Positions 17,059-26,168 of a DNA stretch of 53,845 nt are shown here, piece by piece; position 1 is the stretch's first letter; each line of letters begins with the position of its first letter. The notes beneath the pieces are model-generated. The model searched no databases and was not told the DNA's origin. It worked only from the letters and a program-made list of their open reading frames with translations. The DNA is from Syntrophobacterales bacterium (GTDB lineage Bacteria; Desulfobacterota; Desulfobaccia; Desulfobaccales; 0-14-0-80-60-11): positions 1-53,845 of the forward strand of contig JALNYP010000025.1 in NCBI GenBank assembly GCA_023229795.1. The letters are read 5' to 3'. The position numbers and the translations under genes were made by a program.

Positions 17059-18261
17059 TTAACTCCAGGCCACTTTCGCCCTGGTCCAGGCCGTATCCTC
17101 GGGAACCACCTCGGAACGTTCCTTTAAGATCTCCAGGCTCTGGCGTACCAGGTCCGGGTCCATGTCGTGCACCTCGATCCCCTGGCCGATACCCCAGATG
17201 AGCATGATGGTGAGCCAGCCGCCCAGGTGCTCCCGAAACTCTTTCAGGCCGTCCAGCAGGCCGTACTCCAACTCCAGGCGGGGATCATAGATATCAAACC
17301 CCAGATTGGCCAGCGTGTTCAGGACCCGCTGCCACGGGGCGCGGGGCAAAAGCCCGCTCAGATGGGCGTAAGTGGCGTCCAGAGCGATGCCCAGCGCCAC
17401 CGCCTGGCCGTGCCCCACCTCAAAGCCGCTGATCTGCTCCAGCTTGTGGGCCGCCCAGTGGCCGAAGTCCAGGGGCCGGGAAGAGCCGAATTCGAAGGGG
17501 TCGCCGTGGTTGGCGATATGGTCCAGGTGCAGTGCCGCGCAGCGGTGGATCACCCGCTCCATGAGGCCCAGGTCCCGGTCGGCCAGGGCTTGGGCGTTGG
17601 CCTCCAGGAAGTCGAAGAAGGCCGCGTCCTTGATGAGCGCCACTTTGACGGCTTCGGCCACCCCGCCGATCCAATCCGGCTGGGACAACGTGGGCAAAAA
17701 GTCGGCGTCGTTGACCACCGCCGCCGGCGGGGCGAAGGTCCCGAGGAAGTTTTTCTTGCCGAAGGCGTTAATGCCGTTTTTGACCCCGATGGAGGCGTCG
17801 GCCTGGGCCATGACCGTGGTGGGCACCCGGATCAGGCGCAAACCCCGGTGGGCTGTGGCCGCGGCAAACCCCGCCATGTCGATCAGCGCCCCCCCGCCAA
17901 TGGCGACCACGTAGGAGTGGCGGCAAAGACCCGCGGCGTGGATGGCCTGCTGCATGATGGTCACGTGCAACGGGTCGTTTTTCAGGTGCTCGCCCCCGCC
18001 GAACAAGAGCGGGGCCCCGGCCAGGGAAATGGCCCTACGATGGCTGCGGCAGTAAGCCTCGAGCTTGGGCAACAATTGCGGGTGGTGCCGGGAGGCCCCC
18101 CGATCCACCGCCACCAGGATTTTTCGGGGCGGTCCCTCGGGGTCCTCGGCCAGGATGTCTTTAAACAAAGGATTGGTAAGGTCAAACAGATTCCGCGTGA
18201 AGTGCACCGCATAACGGTAACTCACCCGGAAATCCTGCTGGATGGTGCTCAAGGGTGTCAT
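17059..18261 (-). CDS. 3-dehydroquinate synthase homologue (EboD-like)
   Basis: This is a sugar-phosphate cyclase of the dehydroquinate synthase superfamily, 400 residues. Features are the NAD loop VVAIGGGALIDMAGFAAA (about 117-134), RVPTTVMAQADASIGVKNGINAFGKKNFLGTF (about 144-175), and metal ligands in EAVKVALIKDAAFFD and FGHWAAHKLEQ..HGQAVALG. The overall pattern, with FGHWAAHKLEQ and FREHLGGWLTI, looks like EboD proteins rather than ordinary AroB. EboD is normally part of an ebo cluster of unknown product, but no other ebo gene is adjacent here. Start ATG 18261 is preceded by GGAGG. True AroB function in the shikimate pathway cannot be excluded. Confidence 0.82.
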   Translation of the reverse strand: MTPLSTIQQDFRVSYRYAVHFTRNLFDLTNPLFKDILAEDPEGPPRKILVAVDRGASRHHPQLLPKLEAYCRSHRRAISLAGAPLLFGGGEHLKNDPLHVTIMQQAIHAAGLCRHSYVVAIGGGALIDMAGFAAATAHRGLRLIRVPTTVMAQADASIGVKNGINAFGKKNFLGTFAPPAAVVNDADFLPTLSQPDWIGGVAEAVKVALIKDAAFFDFLEANAQALADRDLGLMERVIHRCAALHLDHIANHGDPFEFGSSRPLDFGHWAAHKLEQISGFEVGHGQAVALGIALDATYAHLSGLLPRAPWQRVLNTLANLGFDIYDPRLELEYGLLDGLKEFREHLGGWLTIMLIWGIGQGIEVHDMDPDLVRQSLEILKERSEVVPEDTAWTRAKVAWS

Positions 18262-18426
18262 GGCCCGGTCCTCCGGGGTTAAGAGAAATTTGCGCCAAAA
18301 TTTACCAGCGGCCCTATTGGCCCATTAAGATAATCACTTTGTGCACTAATGCCACCCTCTTGGCGCCTTGGCGTGAGCATTTTTTCACGCGCAGGCGCTC
18401 GTGCCAAGTTGCGGCCATAAACTTCT

Positions 18427-18525
18427 GTAGGGCGGACCTAGGTGTCCGCCCTCTGCGGGCGCACACGCGGGTCCGCTGAGCGGCTCGCCTTCCCCACCTT
18501 AACTTTGAACCTTGAACTTTGAACT
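18427..18525. repeat. Intergenic repeats: GGGCGGACCT hairpin and TTTGAAC array
   Basis: GTAGGGCGGACCT..GGTGTCCGCCCT (18427-18452) is an inverted repeat also found near 34704, 48220 and 51238. It is followed at 18501-18525 by AACTTTGAACCTTGAAC units like those before gnd and zwf. These lie downstream of nuoN, between it and the divergent EboD-like gene; no gene is seen in 18262-18526. Confidence 0.75.
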
Positions 18526-18526
18526 A

Positions 18527-19963
18527 TTAAACCGCCTGCGGCAGGCTCGCGGCGAGGCCCGAAATCAGTTTCAAGAACGGCTCAGGGATGATCCCCAGCC
18601 CCAGGATCGCCGCCAGGATCACGGCGCAGGCCAGGCTAATGGCCAGGTCCGCGGCAAATACCGGCGGGGGACTGCCCCGTTCGTGCATGTAGAGGTGCAC
18701 CACCACGTTCATATAGTAATAAATGGATAAAATCACCGTGAGGATGCCGAGAACCGCCAGGATGAAGAAGTCCGCCCGGAGCACCGCCCGAAAGAGCAGC
18801 AGTTTGCCCATGAAGCCCGCGGCGGGCGGCAGCCCTGCCAGGGAGATGAGGCAGGTGGCGAAGATGGCGGCGCGCCACGGGTGGGAATAGCCCAACCCCT
18901 GGTAGTCCGGCAGGTCCTCCAGGTCTTCCTCCCCTTCGGAAAACGTCCCGATAATGCCGAAGGCCCCTAGGTCCATAATAGCGTAGACCGCCAGGTAGAA
19001 CATCAGCGCCGGCAGTCCCCCCGTCTTGACGGCCAGCAGCGTCATGAACAGATACCCCATCTGGGCGATGGAGGAATACGCCAGGATGCGCTTGACATGG
19101 GTCTGATAGAGCGCGGTGAGGTTCCCCGCCGCCATGGTGATGGCCGCCAGGGCCCAAAGCAGCGGCCAGGCGTAGTCCCAGATCGGGGTGGACGCGGCCA
19201 GGCAAAACCTGAGCAGCGCCGCGAACAGCGCCACCTTGGAGCCGGTGGACAAAAACGCGGTGATGGGCGCCGGCGACCCCTGATAAACATCCGGAGTCCA
19301 CAGGTGGAAGGGCACCAGGGAAATCTTGAAGCCGATGCCCGTGAGGACCAGGGCCAGGGCCAGGAGGACAACCGCCAAAGGCCCGGCCTGAGTCCCAGCC
19401 AGGGACCCGGCGATATCCAGGGTGCCGGTCATGGCATACAGCAACGCGAGGCCGAAGGTCAGAAACGCCGAAGCCACCGCGCCCATGATGAAATATTTCA
19501 AGCCCGCCTCATTGCCTAAGGGTTCGCCTTTGCGGATGGCGATGAGGATATAGAGGGCCAGGGACATGAGTTCCAGCCCCAGAAAGAAGATGACCCAATT
19601 GGTCCCCGCGGCCGTGAGCACCATCCCCAGCGCGGCAAAGATCAGCAGGGCGTACAATTCATCTCCGGCAAAACCATGCCCCAGGCTGTACCGGGGCAGG
19701 AAGAGCAGGGTGATGACGGTGATGCCCATCAGCAGCACGGTAAAAAACCTGGCATAGCCGCCCAGGTCCAGCATCCCCTCAAAGTTCGGACTGGCCGCCG
19801 GGAGCCACAGGCTGGCAGCCCCCGCGGCCGCGGCGGTGGCCAGGGCCAGGGCAAAGAGCAGACCGGCCGGCCGCCGCCGCCAAAACGCGCCGACCAGAAA
19901 GATCAGGGTGCCGCCCCCCGACAGGATCAGGATGGGGGCCAGACCGGTCCAATCCGTGCTCAT
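18527..19963 (-). CDS. nuoN: NADH-quinone oxidoreductase subunit N
   Basis: This is a membrane-arm, antiporter-like subunit of complex I with 478 residues and about 14 helices. Typical segments are SLALYILIAIRKGEPLGNEAGLKYFIMGAVASAFLTFGLALLY (containing a conserved Lys), LVPFHLWTPDVYQGSPAPITAFLSTGSKVA and RILAYSSIAQMGY, with the discontinuous-helix lysines of the proton channel. It is the last gene of the operon. WrbA lies just upstream, 15 bases away, where NuoM would normally be. Confidence 0.96.
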   Translation of the reverse strand: MSTDWTGLAPILILSGGGTLIFLVGAFWRRRPAGLLFALALATAAAAGAASLWLPAASPNFEGMLDLGGYARFFTVLLMGITVITLLFLPRYSLGHGFAGDELYALLIFAALGMVLTAAGTNWVIFFLGLELMSLALYILIAIRKGEPLGNEAGLKYFIMGAVASAFLTFGLALLYAMTGTLDIAGSLAGTQAGPLAVVLLALALVLTGIGFKISLVPFHLWTPDVYQGSPAPITAFLSTGSKVALFAALLRFCLAASTPIWDYAWPLLWALAAITMAAGNLTALYQTHVKRILAYSSIAQMGYLFMTLLAVKTGGLPALMFYLAVYAIMDLGAFGIIGTFSEGEEDLEDLPDYQGLGYSHPWRAAIFATCLISLAGLPPAAGFMGKLLLFRAVLRADFFILAVLGILTVILSIYYYMNVVVHLYMHERGSPPPVFAADLAISLACAVILAAILGLGIIPEPFLKLISGLAASLPQAV

Positions 19964-19978
19964 ACTCTCGAGGTCCTT

Positions 19979-20593
19979 TTACCCTCTAAGCTTCCTGGCA
20001 ATGTCGGCCACCCGCCTTCCTAAGGCCTTGGCGATCTCCAGGTCTTCCGGGGCCGGGCTGAGTTCATTCCTGCCCCCGGCCACGGTGGTGGCGCCGTAGG
20101 GCGTGCCGCCCCGGCCTTCGGTGTGCAGCATCCCCGGAGTGGAATAGGGCACCCCGACGATGATGAAGCCCAGGTGCAGCAGCGGCGCCATCATGGTCAG
20201 GCAGGTGGTCTCCTGGCCGCCGTGGGTGGTGGCCGTCGACGCCACGATCCCGGCGGGCTTGCCTTCCAGTGCCCCGGAAAGCCACAGTTCCAGGGCGCCG
20301 TCGAAGTATTGCTTCATCTGGGCGCACATATTCCCAAACCGGGTGGGGGTCCCGAAAATCACGCCGTCAGCGGCTTTCAGGTCCTCCATAGTGGCGATGG
20401 GAGTGTCCTGCTGCTCCGCCAGCACCGTCTGGGCGTGCTTGCTGCCCTCGAGCTTGGCCCGGTTGGATTCCAGGTCCTGAACCCGGCGCATCACCACTTC
20501 GACGCCGGCCACCTGCCCGGCCCCCTCGGCCGCGGCCCGGGCCATTTTCAGGACGTGGCCGTACATGGAATAATAGACCACCAGAATTTTCAT
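19979..20593 (-). CDS. wrbA: NAD(P)H:quinone oxidoreductase, WrbA family
   Basis: This flavodoxin-fold FMN enzyme performs two-electron reduction of quinones with NAD(P)H. In 204 residues: KILVVYYSMYGHVLKMARAAAEGA (FMN phosphate loop), DGVIFGTPTRFGNMCAQMKQYFD, ASTATTHGGQETTCLTMMAPLLHLGFIIVGVPYS, and GGTPYGATTVAG, all typical. Start ATG 20593, with AAAGGA nine bases upstream. It sits inside the complex I operon between nuoM and nuoN on the same strand, an unusual place that suggests co-expression for quinone-pool protection. Confidence 0.94.
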   Translation of the reverse strand: MKILVVYYSMYGHVLKMARAAAEGAGQVAGVEVVMRRVQDLESNRAKLEGSKHAQTVLAEQQDTPIATMEDLKAADGVIFGTPTRFGNMCAQMKQYFDGALELWLSGALEGKPAGIVASTATTHGGQETTCLTMMAPLLHLGFIIVGVPYSTPGMLHTEGRGGTPYGATTVAGGRNELSPAPEDLEIAKALGRRVADIARKLRG

Positions 20594-20619
20594 GAGCTTT
20601 AGTCCTTTCCGACTTGGAG

Positions 20620-22137
20620 TTAGATCAAAGGAGCCTTCCTGATTATATTTTCGCTGAATTGCGTCAGCAGGTGCTGCACCGGCTGATCCAACAACTCCAG
20701 CGCCGGACCCGGATGCAGGCCGATGAACAGGATGGGGGCGGCCATCATCAAGAGAATGACCACCTCCCGGGCGTTGACATCCCACAGGACGTGCTCGCCT
20801 TTCCGTTCGCCGAACAGGGCGTCTTTCACCATCCGCAGAATATAAATCACCGTAAAAATCAGGCCGCCGAAGCCCAGGATGCCGACGACCGGCCGGGCCT
20901 TAAAGAGACCCACCAGAATCAGGATTTCCCCCACGAAATTATTCAATCCCGGCAACCCCATGGCAGCCAGGGCAAAAAACAGGAAAAAAACACTGTACAC
21001 CGGCATCTTGGTCCAGAGGCCCCCCAAATCGGCGAATTCCCGGCTGTCGGTCCGTTCGCCGATCATCCCCACCATGACGAACAGCGCCGACGTAGAGATG
21101 CCGTGGTTAATCATCTGCAACAGGGAACCGCTCAGGGTCAGGAAATTCCAGACCGCGATGCCGACGACCATCAATGCCATATGGCCGATGCTGGAATAGG
21201 CCACCAGGCGTTTGATATCGGTCTGGGCCAGGGCGATCCAGGAGGTATAGAACATGCCCCCCAATCCCAGGACGATCAGCACCGGCATCGAGCTCAGGGC
21301 GGCCAGGGGAAAGAGCGGGACCGCGAAGCGGAAAAACCCGTAAAATCCCGTCTTCAACAGCAGCCCGGCCAGATCCAGGCTGCCGGCCGTGGGCGCCTGG
21401 GTATGGGCGTCCGGCAACCAGGTATGCAGGGGCACAATGGGGATCTTGATGGCAAAAGCCAGCATAAACGCGGCATAGAGCAGCATCTCGGTCGTGGGGC
21501 CAAAGCGCGTGTTGAGCAACTGGTTATAGGCAAATGTATAAACTCCGGTTTGCTGGCCGTGCATCACATAAATCGCGATCAGGGCAATGAGCATCAACAA
21601 ACTGCCGCAGAGGGTGAACAACACAAACTTGACCGCGGCGTGCACCCGGTCTTCATGGCCCCAAATGCCGATCAGGAAAAACATGGGGATGATCTGGATT
21701 TCCCAGAACAGATAAAAGAGCAGGAGATCGGTGGCCATGAACAGACCCATGACGCTGGACTCCAAAAAGAGCAGGAAGAAATGGAAGGAGCCGATCTTGT
21801 CCGTAATGGCGCGCCAGGAGATCAGAATACACAGGATATTAATAAACGCAGTGAGAAGCAGGAGGAGCAGGCTCAACCCGTCTAGACCCAGGCTGTAGCG
21901 CACCCCCAGGCTGGGGATCCAGGCGTAATCTTCGGCCAGCAGCCAGATGCCGGTGGGGCCGGCCTGCGGTGTTAGATGCAGAAAAAATAATGAGCTTACC
22001 AGAGAAAATTCCACCAGGGTGGTGCTCAGGCTGATCCAACGGCACAGGAGGGGATGCTCTCTGCCGGTGGCCAGGGCGATAAATCCTCCCGCCAGCGGGA
22101 AAAAAATGATTATGGTCAGGAGTGGTATCTGCAACAT
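20620..22137 (-). CDS. nuoM: NADH-quinone oxidoreductase subunit M
   Basis: This is an antiporter-like membrane subunit of complex I with 505 residues and about 14 helices. Conserved features are SLGLDGLSLLLLLLTAFINILCILIS near the N-terminus, FYLFWEIQIIPMFFLIGIWG (Glu of the channel), PIVPLHTWLPDAHTQAPTAGSLDLAGLLLKTGFYG and RLVAYSSIGHMALMVVGI. Start ATG 22137; nuoL ends 12 bases before it. Confidence 0.96.
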   Translation of the reverse strand: MLQIPLLTIIIFFPLAGGFIALATGREHPLLCRWISLSTTLVEFSLVSSLFFLHLTPQAGPTGIWLLAEDYAWIPSLGVRYSLGLDGLSLLLLLLTAFINILCILISWRAITDKIGSFHFFLLFLESSVMGLFMATDLLLFYLFWEIQIIPMFFLIGIWGHEDRVHAAVKFVLFTLCGSLLMLIALIAIYVMHGQQTGVYTFAYNQLLNTRFGPTTEMLLYAAFMLAFAIKIPIVPLHTWLPDAHTQAPTAGSLDLAGLLLKTGFYGFFRFAVPLFPLAALSSMPVLIVLGLGGMFYTSWIALAQTDIKRLVAYSSIGHMALMVVGIAVWNFLTLSGSLLQMINHGISTSALFVMVGMIGERTDSREFADLGGLWTKMPVYSVFFLFFALAAMGLPGLNNFVGEILILVGLFKARPVVGILGFGGLIFTVIYILRMVKDALFGERKGEHVLWDVNAREVVILLMMAAPILFIGLHPGPALELLDQPVQHLLTQFSENIIRKAPLI

Positions 22138-22149
22138 GTCTGGCCTCCG

Positions 22150-24120
22150 TTAGTCGTACCAACCCCAGATCAGAACGATCAGGAAGACGGTCAAGCCCAG
22201 CAGCAACATCTTCAAATAGGTGGACAGCCTGCCGCTCGTCCAGGAGCCCAGCCCCCGGGAAATCGTCACGAATTCCGTCGCGCCTTTGGTGTAGCTGTTA
22301 TCGACGCTGCGCTCATCCACCTCTACCCAGAGAAATTTGGCCGCCTTCCAGAACTGGTGAAAAGACCCTATCGCCGTAGCCTCGGTCCCCCGCTCGACCC
22401 CTTGTTCTTCCACCCGCGCCTTGACAAATTCGCTCAGCCGCCGGTAAGGCCGGACGAAGGCCATCTGATAAAAGTCGTCCAGATAGAGCCCGGAGAACAA
22501 GAACTTGTGTAGCCCCCGCATCTCCGGTTCCTGGACCGGACGGCGCACATAGAGGAAGTACGCCAGGATTAAGGACAACACCACTATGGAGCCGCTGAGG
22601 AAAGCCATGACCCATTCCAGCAAGAGGGGCGCGCCTAAGTCGGGCCGGGCCCCGGGCACCATTTCGAAGTAGTGGCCCAGAAAATTTTTCCCGATCCCGC
22701 CCGGCAGGTTGAGCAGGCCGTCGAATAAAGCCAGGATGACCAGGGGCCACAAGATCCAGACCATAGAGTTGGGCAGGGGCTGAACTTCGCCGGCCTGGCG
22801 GCCGCCGGGACGCTTCACGAAGATGATGAAATAGGCCCGAAAAGTGTAGAGCGGCGTCAGGAACGCGGCCACCAGGCCCAGGAACCACCAGATTTTGTAG
22901 GCAGAATCCGGATAGATGAAGGTTGCCAACAGAATGCGGTCCTTGCTGAAATAGCCTCCCAGGAGCGGAAAGGCGCTCAGGCACAAGGCCCCGGCCAGAA
23001 AAATATAGGACACCAGGGGCAGGAAGCGGTGCAGGTTCCCCATCTTGAAGATGTTGTGTTCTTCATCTACGGCCTGAATCACGCAGCCTGCCGCCATAAA
23101 CAGCATGGACTTGAAAAGCGCATGGGACAAGAGATGAAACATGCCGCCCACGATGTCCGCGGCGCCTACGGCCAGGATCATGTACCCCACCTGGCTGATG
23201 GTGGAATAGGCGAGCATGCGCTTGACATCGGACTGGGCCAGGGCCGCCAGAGCCGCATAAAGGGTGGTGATCGACCCCACCGCGGCGATGATGAAGAGGG
23301 CTATCGGGGCCATCTGCACCAGGGGGAACAGCCGCATGAGCAGATAGACCCCGGCGGTGACCATGGTGGCGGCGTGAATCAGGGCCGACACCGGGGTGGG
23401 GCCGGCCATGGCGTCGGGCAGCCAGACGGTCAACGGCAGTTGGGCCGATTTACCCGCCGCCGCCCACAGGAGCAGCAGGGCTAAAACGGTGGCCATGCCG
23501 GTGCTTAGGACAGAGACGTGACTGTCGATGTAGGTAATGGAAAAACTCTGAAACAGGGCGAAAAACAGGGCCAGGGCCACCCCGAAGGCAATATCCCCGA
23601 TGCGGGTCACCACAAAGGCCTTGCGGCCGGCCTCGGCATTGGCCGCCTTGGTGTACCAAAAGCCGATGAGCGCGTAAGAACAGAAGCCCACCCCTTCCCA
23701 GCCCAGATAGACAAAGATCAGGTTGTCGGCCAGGGTGATCACCAGCATGGCAAAGACAAAGAGGTTCAGGTAGCTGAAATACCGGACGTAATCCGCGTCA
23801 TCGCGCATAAAAGCCACGGAATAGACGTGGATGATGCTGGATATAAAGGTGACCATCAGGGCCATAGATGCGGCCAGGGGGTCATAATGCACATTCATGG
23901 CCGCGGCGAACTCCCCCACCCTGATCCAGGGGAGGAAGGTGAGGTCATATACCTGCTTCCCGGCCGCGACCAGGGCGATCGCAGCCATGACTAAAGCTCC
24001 CAGGACCCCCAGGCAGGCGATCACCTCCGAGGCCCGCCGGGGCAGGAGTCGCCCGATCACGGCATTGAGGACGGCGCCGCTCAAGGGAAACAGCAGCAGG
24101 AGCAGGAGAACGATTTCCAC
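22150..24120 (-). CDS. nuoL: NADH-quinone oxidoreductase subunit L
   Basis: This is the distal antiporter-like subunit of complex I, 656 residues, with the amphipathic lateral helix expected in the C-terminal 150 residues. Motifs: LIFVYLGWEGVGFCSYALIGFWYTKAANAEAGRKAF, SAQLPLTVWLPDAMAGPTPVSALIHAATMVTAGVYLL and KRMLAYSTISQVGYMILAVG. The start is GTG 24120, one base after the nuoK stop region, with AAGGG six bases upstream, so translation is coupled. Confidence 0.96.
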   Translation of the reverse strand: MEIVLLLLLLFPLSGAVLNAVIGRLLPRRASEVIACLGVLGALVMAAIALVAAGKQVYDLTFLPWIRVGEFAAAMNVHYDPLAASMALMVTFISSIIHVYSVAFMRDDADYVRYFSYLNLFVFAMLVITLADNLIFVYLGWEGVGFCSYALIGFWYTKAANAEAGRKAFVVTRIGDIAFGVALALFFALFQSFSITYIDSHVSVLSTGMATVLALLLLWAAAGKSAQLPLTVWLPDAMAGPTPVSALIHAATMVTAGVYLLMRLFPLVQMAPIALFIIAAVGSITTLYAALAALAQSDVKRMLAYSTISQVGYMILAVGAADIVGGMFHLLSHALFKSMLFMAAGCVIQAVDEEHNIFKMGNLHRFLPLVSYIFLAGALCLSAFPLLGGYFSKDRILLATFIYPDSAYKIWWFLGLVAAFLTPLYTFRAYFIIFVKRPGGRQAGEVQPLPNSMVWILWPLVILALFDGLLNLPGGIGKNFLGHYFEMVPGARPDLGAPLLLEWVMAFLSGSIVVLSLILAYFLYVRRPVQEPEMRGLHKFLFSGLYLDDFYQMAFVRPYRRLSEFVKARVEEQGVERGTEATAIGSFHQFWKAAKFLWVEVDERSVDNSYTKGATEFVTISRGLGSWTSGRLSTYLKMLLLGLTVFLIVLIWGWYD

Positions 24121-24121
24121 G

Positions 24122-24433
24122 TCAGCCCTTCATCAGGTTATAGTCGTCGCGGTCCACCGAGCCGGTGCGCCGCTGCGAATAAACGATCAAGGCCAGGCCC
24201 ACCGCCACTTCGGAGGCCGCCACGGCCATGATAAAGATCACAAAGGCCTGCCCGTCCAATTGACCCCAGCGTAAGGACGCGCCCACAAAGGCCAGGCCCG
24301 CGGCGCTCAGCATAACCTCCACCCCGATCAGAATCATGATGAGGTTGCGCCGGGCAATGGCGCACCCGGCCCCCATGGCGAACAGGATCGCCGCCAGGAT
24401 CAGCACATGGCTGTAGGGCACGATTTCGAGCAT
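24122..24433 (-). CDS. nuoK: NADH-quinone oxidoreductase subunit K
   Basis: This small three-helix membrane subunit of complex I has 103 residues. It carries both conserved membrane glutamates (IGVEVMLSAAGLAFV and FVIFIMAVAASEVAVGLALIVY) used in the E-channel of proton transfer. It is spaced three bases from nuoJ. Confidence 0.96.
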   Translation of the reverse strand: MLEIVPYSHVLILAAILFAMGAGCAIARRNLIMILIGVEVMLSAAGLAFVGASLRWGQLDGQAFVIFIMAVAASEVAVGLALIVYSQRRTGSVDRDDYNLMKG

Positions 24434-24436
24434 GAC

Positions 24437-24946
24437 TCATTCTCCCGGGGATTCATCGCTCCGGCCCAGGTAAAGCCCCCCCACCAGGGCCACAAATAAC
24501 AGAAACGAAGCAATCTCCACCCCCAACCAGTATTTCTGGAAGAGAAACCGCCCAAAGACCAAAGGTGAGGCCGTGCTCAGGGGCAACACCAACTTGCGGC
24601 CGGATTCCAGCAGGATCAACAGGAACATGATGAGCCAGGTAGTCCCCGACAGCAGCAGGGCCGGCAGCCATTGCCGGGCATAATCTCCCAGGCTGCCGCC
24701 CTCCGGCCTGATTTCCAGCATCATGACGATGAAGAGGAACAGCACCATGATGGCCCCGGCATAGATCACCACTTCCAGCATGGCCAGGAAAGGCGCGCCC
24801 AACAAATAAAGCAGCAGGGCCGTGCTGAAGAAGCTGAACACCAGAAAGACGATGGCATGCATAAGGTTGCGCCGCGTCACGGCCAGGGCCGTGGTGGTCA
24901 CGACCGTAACGGCCAGCACATAAAAAATCACGGCATAAAGGCTCAT
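24437..24946 (-). CDS. nuoJ: NADH-quinone oxidoreductase subunit J
   Basis: This is a five-helix membrane subunit of complex I, 169 residues. It shows RRNLMHAIVFLVFSFFSTALLLYLLGAPFLAMLEVVIYAGAIMVLFLFIVMML, the family signature containing the pi-bulge helix (EVVIYAGAIMVLFLFVVMML in relatives). It is in frame and spacing with nuoI and nuoK, in the usual order. Confidence 0.96.
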   Translation of the reverse strand: MSLYAVIFYVLAVTVVTTTALAVTRRNLMHAIVFLVFSFFSTALLLYLLGAPFLAMLEVVIYAGAIMVLFLFIVMMLEIRPEGGSLGDYARQWLPALLLSGTTWLIMFLLILLESGRKLVLPLSTASPLVFGRFLFQKYWLGVEIASFLLFVALVGGLYLGRSDESPGE

Positions 24947-24986
24947 GGCCAGGTCCTGTTCCTCAAGGGCGTGCCTACCCTCGCCC

Positions 24987-25541
24987 CTAAGGCATATTAC
25001 TTTTGAGATTCACCGGCTGGGCTTCGCCGATATGGGTCCCTTTGCCACCCACCATGTCCACCCCGGCCCGGCGGTAAAAATTGTATTCCTTATTCTTGCC
25101 GCCGTGATCCACCAGCAGGTCCTTCTTCTCCGCCACCATCCGCAAGAGATCCGGCTCGCAAAATTCGAAAAACGGCGTCAACTGGATAGCCAGGGTCGGA
25201 CAGGCCTCCTCGCACAGGCCGCAATAGATGCAGCGGGCAAAGTTGATGCGGAACCATCGAGCCCAGCGCCGGCCATCGGCCCGCTCCTCCCCGGCCATGG
25301 AGATGCAGGACACCGGACAGGCCGCGGCGCAGAGAAAGCAGGCAACGCAGCGCTCCTCGCCCTCCGGGTCCCGGGTAAGAATGATCCGAGCCCGGGTCCG
25401 GGCCGGCAGGGGGCGCTGGTATTCCGGGTACTCTTCGGTGACCGCGGGCCGGAACAGATGCCGCAGCACCATCATATGCCCCGCCCACAGCCCCCGTAAC
25501 GCCGCCCAGCTAAACGTCAACCAGTCAGGCCTCTCCACCAT
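24987..25541 (-). CDS. nuoI: NADH-quinone oxidoreductase subunit I (2 x 4Fe-4S)
   Basis: This is a peripheral-arm ferredoxin subunit carrying clusters N6a and N6b, 184 residues. The two motifs are CVACFLCAAACPVSCI and CIYCGLCEEACPTLAI. An N-terminal amphipathic segment (WAALRGLWAGHMMVLRHLFRP) anchors it to NuoH. GGAGAAGG lies before ATG 25541. It is separated from nuoH by a methyltransferase gene and repeats rather than following it directly. Confidence 0.95.
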   Translation of the reverse strand: MVERPDWLTFSWAALRGLWAGHMMVLRHLFRPAVTEEYPEYQRPLPARTRARIILTRDPEGEERCVACFLCAAACPVSCISMAGEERADGRRWARWFRINFARCIYCGLCEEACPTLAIQLTPFFEFCEPDLLRMVAEKKDLLVDHGGKNKEYNFYRRAGVDMVGGKGTHIGEAQPVNLKSNMP

Positions 25542-25561
25542 AATCGCCTTCTCCGATGCGT

Positions 25562-25585
25562 AGGGGCGACCCGGCGGGTCGCCCG
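25562..25585. repeat. GGGCGACCC palindrome between methyltransferase and nuoI
   Basis: GGGGCGACCCGG pairs with CGGGTCGCCC over a very short loop. It is the same repeat family as at 5383-5407, here lying inside the complex I operon just after the methyltransferase stop. Confidence 0.7.
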
Positions 25586-25589
25586 GTTC

Positions 25590-26168
25590 CTACAATTTCA
25601 CAAAGGTAATCAAATAATTATACGGCCCCACCTGCGCCGTCTTCTCCCGCCGGAACCCATACGGCCCCACTAGTGCCTCCACCTCCTCAGGATTCAGGCG
25701 AATCTGGATGGGCGGCCCCGGCGGCCCGTCGATCTTCTCGAATTCCACGATGGCGAGTCTCCCCCCGGGCTTCAGCACCCGGGCCAACTCCTGCAAAGCC
25801 CCGCCCGCGGTCCCATCTTCCACCAGGTCATGGAGCACCGTGGCCAGGAAACCCGCGTCCACGCTCCGGTCTTCCAGGGGCAGTTGGCCTGCCCCGGCCA
25901 CCAGGGCCTTGAGATTGACTCGCCCCTCCCGGGCCGCCCGCTCTTTAAGGGCAGCGATCCCCTCCTCCCAAAGGTCCACGGCATAGACCAGGCCGTTGGG
26001 GCCGATGATGGCCGCGGCCGCCAAAGAGTAATTGCCTTGCCCGCAGCCCACGTCCAAAAAAGTAATCCCCTGGGGAAGATCGAGCTCGGCCCACAGTTTG
26101 GCCGCATCAATCAGATCAAAACTGCTCTTCCCGGCGCCGGGTGGTTTTTGTGGCTCGGTATGGCTCAT
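25590..26168 (-). CDS. Class I SAM-dependent methyltransferase inside the nuo operon
   Basis: The protein has 192 residues. LDVGCGQGNYSLAAAA (about 38-53) is SAM motif I, VYAVDLWEEG is motif Post-I, and HDLVEDGTAGGALQELARVLKPGGRLAIVEF is motif II/III. The C-terminus PYGFRREKTAQVGPYNYLITFVKL matches UbiE/MenG-like methyltransferases. The substrate is not evident; the place between nuoH and nuoI makes a quinone or complex I component tempting but unproven. There are 303 bases of non-coding repeat DNA between it and nuoH. Confidence 0.85.
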   Translation of the reverse strand: MSHTEPQKPPGAGKSSFDLIDAAKLWAELDLPQGITFLDVGCGQGNYSLAAAAIIGPNGLVYAVDLWEEGIAALKERAAREGRVNLKALVAGAGQLPLEDRSVDAGFLATVLHDLVEDGTAGGALQELARVLKPGGRLAIVEFEKIDGPPGPPIQIRLNPEEVEALVGPYGFRREKTAQVGPYNYLITFVKL

